From CAIMWS01 sp964409245 (GTDB taxonomy: Bacteria; Verrucomicrobiota; Verrucomicrobiia; Limisphaerales; UBA1319): a stretch of 64,000 nt of DNA. Shown piece by piece: positions 1-8,423 of the stretch. Positions within the stretch are counted from its first letter, which is position 1. Each line of letters opens with the position of its first letter. The position numbers were made by a program, and so were the translations under genes. The notes under the pieces are model-generated. The model ran no database searches and was not told the DNA's origin. It worked only from the letters and a program-made list of their open reading frames with translations. The stretch lies in the NCBI GenBank assembly GCA_964409245.1, contig CAYPCQ010000027.1, forward strand, positions 1-64,000, read 5' to 3'.

Positions 1-390
1 CTGTTCCACCACGGCCTCCACGGCCTTCATGATGCCGCGCTGGAGGCTGATCGGATTGCAGCCGGCGGTCACATGCTTGAGCCCGGAACGGAAGATCGCT
101 TCCGCGAGCACGGTGGCGGTGGTGGTGCCATCGCCAGCGGCGTCGCTGGTCTTGCTGGCCACTTCGCGCACCATCTGGGCGCCCATGTTTTCAAACGGGT
201 CCTTCAGCTCGATTTCCTTGGCCACGGTCACGCCGTCTTTGGTCACCGTGGGGGAGCCGAACTTCTTGTCCAGCACCACGTTGCGGCCTTTGGGCCCCAG
301 GGTGGCTTTGACCGCGCGGGCCATGACTTCCACACCCCGCAACAGGGTTTGGCGGGCGCTCTCTTCGAACAGTAATTGTTTTGCTGCCAT
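1..390 (-). CDS. groEL: Chaperonin GroEL, N-terminal part (gene runs off left edge)
   Basis: The first 130 residues of the 60-kDa chaperonin are present; the rest lies outside the window. GroEL forms the ATP-driven double-ring folding chamber in the cytosol and works with the GroES lid. Seen in the sequence: an N-terminus starting MAAKQLLFEE, then the hallmark ATP-binding stretches TLGPKGRNVVLD and GDGTTTATVLA, and KDGVTVAKEI. The ATG at 388-390 is the only sensible start. It follows groES by 28 bp on the same strand, so the two are very likely cotranscribed. Identification is secure from the conserved equatorial domain motifs; nothing can be said about the C-terminal tail. Confidence 0.97.
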   Translation of the reverse strand, partial: MAAKQLLFEESARQTLLRGVEVMARAVKATLGPKGRNVVLDKKFGSPTVTKDGVTVAKEIELKDPFENMGAQMVREVASKTSDAAGDGTTTATVLAEAIFRSGLKHVTAGCNPISLQRGIMKAVEAVVEQ

Positions 391-418
391 AATAGTGTCT
401 TGCTTCTAAGGTTATGCG

Positions 419-712
419 TTATTCCACCACCGCGAGAATATCATCCGAATTAAGGATCTTGTATTCTTTGCCATCGATTTTGACCTCGGTGCCACCATAC
501 TTGCTGATCAACACCCGATCACCCTTCTTCACTTCAAACGGCACTTTCTTGCCATCGTCATCGGTTTTGCCCGTGCCTAATGCGACCACAATCGCTTCGG
601 TCGGTTTTTCCTTGGCGGAATCAGGAATAATGATGCCGCCTTTCTTGACTTCCTTCTCTTCGGCCGGTTCCACTAAAACCCGGTCGCCGAGTGGTTTGAG
701 GTTCATAGCCAT
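419..712 (-). CDS. groES: Co-chaperonin GroES
   Basis: A 97-residue co-chaperonin, the heptameric lid of GroEL. Seen: LKPLGDRVLVEP at the start, the GGIIIPDSAKEKP mobile-loop region, GDRVLISKYGGTEVKIDGKEY and a C-terminus ILAVVE, all standard for the family at full length. Two in-frame ATGs lie at 710-712 and 704-706; either could be used. It sits between dnaK (120 bp upstream) and groEL (28 bp downstream) on the same strand, a heat-shock cluster. No CIRCE inverted repeat (TTAGCACTC-N9-GAGTGCTAA) was seen in front of it, so HrcA-type control is not supported here. Confidence 0.97.
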   Translation of the reverse strand: MAMNLKPLGDRVLVEPAEEKEVKKGGIIIPDSAKEKPTEAIVVALGTGKTDDDGKKVPFEVKKGDRVLISKYGGTEVKIDGKEYKILNSDDILAVVE

Positions 713-832
713 ATGGTTTTGTTTTTTGTTCTCTTTAGTTAACCTTCAAATCCATCCCCGGCTGCACCCGCAGCGGGAACGATTTTTCGCATGGTTAAAA
801 TTGTTCTATTGGTCTTCCAGCCTCGGTAGCGG

Positions 833-2782
<1,950 letters not shown>

Positions 2783-3244
2783 AATAAACTCAATAACCTT
2801 TAAAAAAAGTTCATGTTCTTCAAAGCAATTGTGGTGCCACCTCATGTTCTTATTGTAAAACTCTCATTATTAGCATTTTACATATCAACCAACCGCCGTG
2901 CCAGGCGGGCCTGCTTGCGCCCAGTGCGACACTTTGTCACACTGTGTCACACTTTTCCCCATAAGTTGCTCATCGCCCAAAGGCGTTCCCGCATAAGCGG
3001 ATCGAGGGTGATCGGACCGAGCCAACCGCTCACCCCCCCACCAGGCGGCCCAAGGGCACCCTGTTCAAGCCAGGCTTGACAAACCCAACGATCCTGAATA
3101 CTAATATGGAAACACATTCAAACAATTTGGTCCCTTTGGAAATTGGAAAATGTGGTTGGTTGCAGTGGATTGATGAACCGGTGGCTAACACGAATGAGCT
3201 GCAACCGTGTCTATCGATAAAGTAATTATCTAATTAGCTCAGTT
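2783..3244. other. Divergent intergenic region between dnaK and the nucleotidyltransferase gene
   Basis: This 462-bp gap must hold the promoter of the leftward chaperone cluster and that of the rightward gene at 3245. A sigma-70-like promoter for the rightward gene is listed separately at 3076-3104. The dnaK side is AT-rich from about 2783 to 2885, but I could not pick out a convincing promoter or CIRCE element. An 8-bp inverted repeat (GGTTGCAG at 3158-3165, CTGCAACC at 3199-3206) lies in the predicted 5' leader of the rightward gene and may form a stem. No gene is seen. Confidence 0.5.
3076..3104 (+). promoter_or_regulatory. Sigma-70-like promoter upstream of the nucleotidyltransferase gene
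   Basis: TTGACA at 3076-3081 is a perfect -35 box. After a 17-bp spacer comes TACTAA at 3099-3104, a fair -10 box. Transcription would start near 3111, leaving a leader of about 135 nt before the ATG at 3245. Spacing and orientation fit; the -10 match is only partial. Confidence 0.5.
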
Positions 3245-4018
3245 ATGAATCCAGGAAACATTACCAATTTGGAAAGCCTGCGCTTGGCGCAACCGATCCG
3301 GGCCGATCTGGAGGATTTCCTGTCCCACATCATCTCCTTTTACCAAACCGACCTGTTATCAATCATGGCCTTCGGGAGTTGCGTAACCGGCGATTTTTGC
3401 GAGCGGTCCTCGGATATCAACCTGTTGGTGATTTATTCGGACCTGAACATCGTGAGTTTGAACAAGGTCGCTGAACTGGCCAAAAAATGGCTGGCGAAGC
3501 GCGATTTCGCCCCGCGGTTCCTTTCCCGGCGAAACCTGGTCAACTCAGCCCGCTATTTTCCGCTGGATATGCTGGAGATGAAAGACGCCCACCGGGTTTT
3601 GTATGGGGCCGATTTGCTGGTGGAGATCCCGGTGAACGCACGCGATTTGCATTGGCAGCTGGCCCATGAAATCAAGGCCATGCGGATGCGGATCAAACAG
3701 CAGTTCTGGCGCACCAGCGGCGATGAGTTCCGGATGCGCCGGGTGCTGCTGGAACGATTCACCTCGCTGGTCCATTTAGCCCGGGCCGTCCTGTTTTTGT
3801 TGAAACTGGCGCCACCAGCGGACCACCGGGGAATCATGAAACTGGCCGTCACCCATTTGAAGATCAACCCGGCCTACGTGGACAACCTGTTCCAGCTCAA
3901 GAATATGCAGATCCAGGCCAGCCGTGAAAACATGCTGCAATTCTTCGCCGACACCATGGAAACCATCCGGATTGTGGACACCCAGGTGGATGCGCTGGCG
4001 GAAGCCAACGCTGCTTGA
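3245..4018 (+). CDS. Nucleotidyltransferase-fold protein
   Basis: A 257-residue soluble protein with an N-terminal polymerase-beta-like nucleotidyltransferase core: FGSCVTGDF followed by SSDINLLVIY at about residues 41-62, matching the family signature GSxxxGx(7-9)SDxD. The second acidic position of the SDxD pair is Asn here (SDIN), so catalytic activity is uncertain. The C-terminal half is helical and rich in Arg, Leu and Met, like the helical substrate domain of aminoglycoside-type or MNT-like enzymes. It ends 32 bp before the BamD-like gene and may be cotranscribed with it. The substrate cannot be told from sequence; an inactive regulatory protein is an alternative. Confidence 0.7.
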   Translation: MNPGNITNLESLRLAQPIRADLEDFLSHIISFYQTDLLSIMAFGSCVTGDFCERSSDINLLVIYSDLNIVSLNKVAELAKKWLAKRDFAPRFLSRRNLVNSARYFPLDMLEMKDAHRVLYGADLLVEIPVNARDLHWQLAHEIKAMRMRIKQQFWRTSGDEFRMRRVLLERFTSLVHLARAVLFLLKLAPPADHRGIMKLAVTHLKINPAYVDNLFQLKNMQIQASRENMLQFFADTMETIRIVDTQVDALAEANAA

Positions 4019-4050
4019 CGGACCAGGACGGCTCGGGTAACGTCTGCCCC

Positions 4051-5100
4051 ATGAATAAATGGTTGATCCGGTTAGCCTTGGTGATGGTTTGCTGGCTGGC
4101 TTTGCCGCATCGTTGTCCGGCCCCTTTGGTTTACCGTCCCGGTGAGGGGTGGTCCTACGAACCAGTGGGCAGCGGCAAGTGGGTGCGGGAGCGGGCCAAG
4201 GACCAACTGGAAACCGCGCAGCAGGCCTTTGACAAGAAGCAATACGGCACTGCCTTGCGCGCGGCGCAGCGGGTCGTTAAAAAATGGCCGCTTTCGGATT
4301 TTGCCGCCCCGGCCCAATTCCTGATCGGCCGCAGTTACGAAGCCCGCCGCATGGATGAACGTTCCTTCAAGGCTTATCAAAAACTGGTGGAAAAATATCC
4401 CAAGTTCGACAAATTCCCGGACACCTTGCAGCACCAGTATGACATCGCCAACCGCTTCCTGGCGGGCCAGTGGTTCAAGCTGTGGGGATTCATCCCTTTC
4501 TTCCCTTCCATGGATAAAACGGTGGAGATGTATGAAAAAATCGTCAAAGGCGCGCCCTACACCCCCATTGGCCAGGAATCCCAAATGAAGATCGGCGCCG
4601 CCCGGGAGAAGCAAAAGGATTACCCCAAAGCCGCCAAGGCCTATGAACAGGCCATGTACCGCTATTTTGATCAGCCCAAGGTCGCCTCCGAGGCCTTGTT
4701 CAAAGCCGGGCTGGCTTACAACAAACAGGCCAAAAAGTCCGAATACGATCAAAGCGCCGCCGGCAAAGCCATCTCCGCCTTCACCGATTTCAAAATCCTC
4801 TACAAGGACGATCCGCGCGTGGAAGATGCCAACCGGCGGATTGTGGAGTTGAAAACGGAACAGGCGCGCGGCAGTTACCTGGTCGCGCGGTTTTACGAGC
4901 GCCGCCACAAATGGCAGGGGGCCAGCATTTACTATACGGATGTGGTGCACAAGGATCCCAATTCCAAGCTGGCCGGCCAGGCCAAGCAAAGAATTGTGGC
5001 CCTGGCGCCCCGGGTGAAGACCGCTCCCCCGCCGAAGGAACCCAAAGCGCCCAAGGAATCCAAGGAATCCAAGGACGATAAGAAAAAGGACCAGAAATAG
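4051..5100 (+). CDS. BamD-like tetratricopeptide outer-membrane assembly protein
   Basis: A 349-residue exported protein with a signal peptide (MNKWLIRLALVMVCWLALP) and TPR-type helical repeats. The stretch about residues 45-100 (QQAFDKKQYGTALRAAQRVV ... PAQFLIGRSYEARRMDERSF) is typical of the BamD/YfiO lipoprotein family that helps insert beta-barrels into the outer membrane. Further TPRs lie at about 180-300. The C-terminus is a Lys/Glu/Pro-rich charged tail (KEPKAPKESKESKDDKKK). No clear lipobox: the Cys in the signal region (HRCPAP) is not in a good context. The ATG at 4051 is preferred over an upstream ATG because the signal peptide begins there. The next gene is LptE-like, supporting an envelope-biogenesis group. 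Confidence 0.7.
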   Translation: MNKWLIRLALVMVCWLALPHRCPAPLVYRPGEGWSYEPVGSGKWVRERAKDQLETAQQAFDKKQYGTALRAAQRVVKKWPLSDFAAPAQFLIGRSYEARRMDERSFKAYQKLVEKYPKFDKFPDTLQHQYDIANRFLAGQWFKLWGFIPFFPSMDKTVEMYEKIVKGAPYTPIGQESQMKIGAAREKQKDYPKAAKAYEQAMYRYFDQPKVASEALFKAGLAYNKQAKKSEYDQSAAGKAISAFTDFKILYKDDPRVEDANRRIVELKTEQARGSYLVARFYERRHKWQGASIYYTDVVHKDPNSKLAGQAKQRIVALAPRVKTAPPPKEPKAPKESKESKDDKKKDQK

Positions 5101-5129
5101 GAGGCCAGGCGAGACCATCCTCCCTTGGG

Positions 5130-5693
5130 ATGGCTGCGGAACTAATGCATAACCCAACTCCAAATCCCCCTGCCATCTGGAAGCGCCTGAACCAGGCCGG
5201 CGTTTGGCTGCTTTCCCTGTGGTTTTGGGCCGGCTGCGCCGGGTATAAAGTGGGATCAAACACCGGCCAGCCCGCCGGCAAACGCTCGGTGCAGGTCAAC
5301 ATGTTCGTGAACAAAACCCCGGAACCCCGCCTGGTGGAAACGGTGACCAGCGCGGTGCGCAAACGCCTGCAGCAGGATGGCTCCTACCGGCTGGATACCG
5401 CCGGGGATGGGGACATTGTGGTCAACGGGGTGATCACCCATTATAACCGGGGAGCCTTAAGCTTCCAGCCCACGGACATCCTGACGGTCCGCGATTACAC
5501 CATCACCCTCACCGCCCACCTCACCGCACGGGAGCGATACACCAACCGGCTGCTGATGGATCGCAGTGTGGTCGGCCGGGCAACCATCCGGGTGGGTTCA
5601 GACCTGTCCAGTGCCGAGCGGCAAGCCATTCCCATGCTCGCTGAAGACCTGGCGCGCCGGGCAACCTCTTTCCTGGTGGATGGCGATTGGTAA
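5130..5693 (+). CDS. LptE-like LPS-assembly lipoprotein
   Basis: A 187-residue predicted outer-membrane lipoprotein. Seen: a hydrophobic segment ending in a lipobox-like WAGC followed by AGYKVG, then a short alpha/beta domain with VNMFVNKTPEPRLVETVTSAVRKR and DIVVNGVITHYNR. The first strand-helix pattern (xxVxxFxNxTxxPxL...TxAvxxxL) is what LptE-family proteins show; LptE plugs the LptD barrel that places LPS in the outer leaflet. The start is ambiguous: ATGs at 5130 and 5145 are both possible, neither with a strong ribosome-binding site. It follows the BamD-like gene by 29 bp. LptE sequences are weakly conserved, so the name is a family-level call. Confidence 0.65.
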   Translation: MAAELMHNPTPNPPAIWKRLNQAGVWLLSLWFWAGCAGYKVGSNTGQPAGKRSVQVNMFVNKTPEPRLVETVTSAVRKRLQQDGSYRLDTAGDGDIVVNGVITHYNRGALSFQPTDILTVRDYTITLTAHLTARERYTNRLLMDRSVVGRATIRVGSDLSSAERQAIPMLAEDLARRATSFLVDGDW

Positions 5694-5720
5694 GCTGGCT
5701 TGAATCCCCCACTACCGGCC

Positions 5721-6269
5721 ATGGCCCGCTCGTTGCTCCGTATGATTGCCTTTCCCCAATTCTGTCTGCGGCTGGTCCTCGGGGTGGCGGTGGCCGGCGC
5801 CCTGGCGGGCTGTAAATCGAGCCGCTCCCATCCGCCAGCCAGGCAAGCGGTCCCGGCAGGCTCGCAGAGCAGCCTTGCCGAATTGCATCTCATGGCCATG
5901 CCGGTGGCGGTGGATCTGGATGGATCGCCCGGCACCGATGGCATTCTGCTGAAGGTGTTCGCGGTCAACGCCGACCATCCCAAGCCCCAGTATATCCGGT
6001 CCGGCCAGCTGGATATCCTCCTGTTTGATGGAGTGCTGGAATCGCAAACCATCCAGGACGAAAAACGCTGGCTGGCCTGGAATTTCACTCCGGTCGCGCT
6101 GGCCCCATTTGCCATTTCCTCACCGATTGGCATCGGTTATAACCTATCTTTACCCTGGGGCCAGAAACCGCCCACCAAAGACCGCGTAACCGTGGTGGCC
6201 AAATACACGCCGGCCAAAGGCCAGCCGATTTATTCCGCGCCCAGCGCCATCACGGTATCAGCCAAGTAG
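5721..6269 (+). CDS. Predicted lipoprotein of unknown function
   Basis: A protein of about 182 residues with an N-terminal signal and a good lipobox (VAGALAGC, Cys near residue 31), so probably a membrane-anchored lipoprotein. The mature part contains MAMPVAVDLDGSPGTDGILLKVFAVN and later FTPVALAPFAISSPIGIGYN, and looks like a beta-rich domain; I do not recognise a named family. The frame is open from a TTG at 5700, and ATGs lie at 5721 and 5742; 5721 is preferred because it gives a basic n-region. It lies 27 bp after the LptE-like gene and is probably part of the same transcription unit. Confidence 0.6.
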   Translation: MARSLLRMIAFPQFCLRLVLGVAVAGALAGCKSSRSHPPARQAVPAGSQSSLAELHLMAMPVAVDLDGSPGTDGILLKVFAVNADHPKPQYIRSGQLDILLFDGVLESQTIQDEKRWLAWNFTPVALAPFAISSPIGIGYNLSLPWGQKPPTKDRVTVVAKYTPAKGQPIYSAPSAITVSAK

Positions 6270-6420
6270 AAGCAACCCCTCGCGGGCGCCGGGCGCCCCC
6301 GGATGCCCTCCGCTCAAGCCAGCAACCAGGACCGCGAAAATCCTGCCGGCACGCTGCCAATGGATTTGAAATGTAACTTTTTCCGCCGTGGTGACTCCGT
6401 ATCCATGGACCGTATTGCAC

Positions 6421-6678
6421 ATGAAATGCGAAGAACTGCTGAAAATCCTGAACGAATACGTGGATGGCACGGTGGATCCGTCCCTCTGCGATGAGTTCGA
6501 AAAACACATGGCGGGATGCAACCCCTGCCAGGTGGTGGTGGACAACATCCGCAAGACCATCACCCTGTACAAAGCCGGACAGCCGTATGAATTGCCAGTG
6601 GCCTTTCACGACCGCCTGCACCACGCTTTGCGGCTGAAATGGAAGGAAAAAGGCCTCGCGGCGGGAGGCCAGCCGTGA
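6421..6678 (+). CDS. Short zinc-finger (zf-HC2/anti-sigma-like) protein
   Basis: An 85-residue protein with the signature of the zinc-binding anti-sigma domain: Cys3 (MKCEELL), then HMAGCNPCQ giving H-x3-C-x2-C at about residues 32-39. In the family this domain binds a Zn ion and often sequesters an ECF sigma factor. There is no membrane segment and no sigma gene beside it; the nearest ECF sigma gene is at 14.7 kb. Its stop codon overlaps the GTG of the CoA-binding protein gene, so the two are translationally coupled. The ATG at 6421 is preferred over an upstream frame-open ATG at 6388 because zf-HC2 proteins begin right at the M-x-C motif. Confidence 0.7.
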   Translation: MKCEELLKILNEYVDGTVDPSLCDEFEKHMAGCNPCQVVVDNIRKTITLYKAGQPYELPVAFHDRLHHALRLKWKEKGLAAGGQP

Positions 6679-7118
6679 GCCAGGCTTGCGAACGGCCGCT
6701 TTACCAGGCTGGACCGGAGGAAATCCGGCAAATCCTGGCCGCCACGCGCACCATCGCTGTCGTGGGGTTGTCGGATAATCCTGATAAGGACAGCCACCGG
6801 GTGGCTGATTACCTCCAGCGGCAAGGCTACCGGATCATCCCGGTGAATCCTAATGCCACGGAAATCCTGGGTGAAAAATGCCATGCCAGCCTGCGGGAAG
6901 TGCCCGAAACCGTGGATTTGGTGAATATCTTCCGCAAACCGGAGGCAGTGCCGGCCATCGTGGCCGAGGCCATCGCCAAAGGCGGCGTCCGAGCCGTTTG
7001 GATGCAAAGCGGCATTGTCCATAACGCGGCCACCCAGGAGGCGTTAAAGACCGGCCTGCGCGTGGTCATGAACCGGTGCCTCATGGTGGAACATCGGAAC
7101 CTCCAACCGGATCCCTGA
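6675..7118 (+). CDS. CoA-binding domain protein (YccU family)
   Basis: A 147-residue stand-alone CoA-binding Rossmann protein. Seen: IAVVGLSDNPDKDSHRVADY (the nucleotide-binding loop), YRIIPVNPNATEILGEKCH, then VDLVNIFRKPEAVPAIV, VWMQSG and VVMNRCLMVEH, in the order found in YccU proteins. The GTG at 6675 is chosen: it overlaps the previous stop (GTGA) and has GGGAGG about 8 nt upstream. The conserved Cys in NRCLMVEH is the position at which these proteins can be linked to CoA or other thiols. Cellular role in the family is poorly defined. Confidence 0.85.
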   Translation: MSQACERPLYQAGPEEIRQILAATRTIAVVGLSDNPDKDSHRVADYLQRQGYRIIPVNPNATEILGEKCHASLREVPETVDLVNIFRKPEAVPAIVAEAIAKGGVRAVWMQSGIVHNAATQEALKTGLRVVMNRCLMVEHRNLQPDP

Positions 7119-7334
7119 ACGTAAAAAACGCGGCGGCGGAATTTAGCCGACGGCTCGCAAATCCGAGAAGGCGGATCAAGGTGCAATCCCGGGCAAATTT
7201 TCCATGTTTCTTTGATTTTTCGTTGTTGAAGCCGCCTAAAAGACCCATAATCGGCTCATGGTATCTACAGCCATTCGTTTATTGGGCAGCTTGCTCACAC
7301 CCCAGCCAGCCTTGGGGGCATGCGGGAGGTGCGC

Positions 7335-8423
7335 ATGATCAATCCAGCCGACCTGGTCCCCCAACCGGAATCCATTCCGGCGCCAGCCATCTTATTTCAA
7401 GTGCTGGACAACGCCTTGTTCCTGATCCACATCGTGCTGGTTAATATTGTGGTGGGCGGGAGCTTGATCACGCTGTTCTCCAAGCCGGCCGCAGCCACGG
7501 CCTCGCCCCGGCCGGGGCCACTGGCGGCCATTCTGTCCGGCAAACTGCCTTTGTTCCTGCCTTATGCGATCACCCTGGGGGTCGCGCCCTTGCTGTTTTT
7601 GCAGGTGGTTTACGGGCATTTTTTCTACAGCAGTTCCATCCTGATGGCGGTTTACTGGATCGCTGTCATCCCGGCCCTGATCCTGGCCTATTATGGCCTC
7701 TACCTGCACCGCCGCCTGGAAGATGGCGCCCCGGCGGCGGCCCGCCTGCTCCTGGGGGCGGCCACGGTCCTGCTGCTGGGGATCGGCTTCATCTATGTCA
7801 ACAACCTGACCTTGATGGTGCAGCCGGAGAAATGGGTGGCTTATTTCAAACAGCGGGGCGGCACCCTGCTGAACCTGGGCGATCCCTCCCTGGCCCCCCG
7901 CTATCTCCATTTCCTGGCCGCTTCCGTGGCGGTGGCGGGTCTGGCCATGGCCATTTTCTGGTCCCGGCGGGCCAGCCTGGATGGGGAGGTCCGCGAACTG
8001 CGGGTAAAGTCGGGCTTGCGGATCTTTGCTGTGGCCACGCTGGTCCAGATTTTTATCGGCGCCTGGTTCCTGCTGGCCCTGCCCAAGCCGGTGGCCAAAG
8101 GGTTCATGGGCGGCAATCTATTCTACACCATAGCCCTGGTTTTGGGGGCACTTTCGGGCATCGGGGCGATGGCCACCGCTTTTTCCGGCAAACTGCGCCC
8201 CACCATCAGCCAGTTGCTGATCGCGCTGGCGGCCATGGTCGTGGCGCGGGACGGTTTGCGCGCGTTTTACCTGCAGCCCTATTTTTCGCCGGACACGCTC
8301 CAGCTGACCCCGCAATATGACGTGATGGTCCTGTTCCTGGCCGTGCTCCTGGGCGGGCTGGCCGCCGTGGCATATATGATCCAGGTGGCCTTCAAACCGG
8401 CCGGAAAAGGAGGCGCACAATGA
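7335..8423 (+). CDS. Membrane subunit of a bd-like, c-haem-containing respiratory complex
   Basis: A 362-residue integral membrane protein with about 8-9 hydrophobic segments. The first helix (VLDNALFLIHIVLVNIVVGG) has a His placed like the haem-ligand His of the CydA family, and the arrangement resembles the membrane part of the next gene product, suggesting two related halves of one complex. No CXXCH motif is present. The start is the ATG at 7335, which has GGGAGG 6-7 nt upstream. The stop overlaps the next ATG by 4 bp and that gene has AAGGAGG inside this one, so the two subunits are translationally coupled. Function as a quinol-linked membrane subunit is inferred from the partner. Confidence 0.65.
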   Translation: MINPADLVPQPESIPAPAILFQVLDNALFLIHIVLVNIVVGGSLITLFSKPAAATASPRPGPLAAILSGKLPLFLPYAITLGVAPLLFLQVVYGHFFYSSSILMAVYWIAVIPALILAYYGLYLHRRLEDGAPAAARLLLGAATVLLLGIGFIYVNNLTLMVQPEKWVAYFKQRGGTLLNLGDPSLAPRYLHFLAASVAVAGLAMAIFWSRRASLDGEVRELRVKSGLRIFAVATLVQIFIGAWFLLALPKPVAKGFMGGNLFYTIALVLGALSGIGAMATAFSGKLRPTISQLLIALAAMVVARDGLRAFYLQPYFSPDTLQLTPQYDVMVLFLAVLLGGLAAVAYMIQVAFKPAGKGGAQ

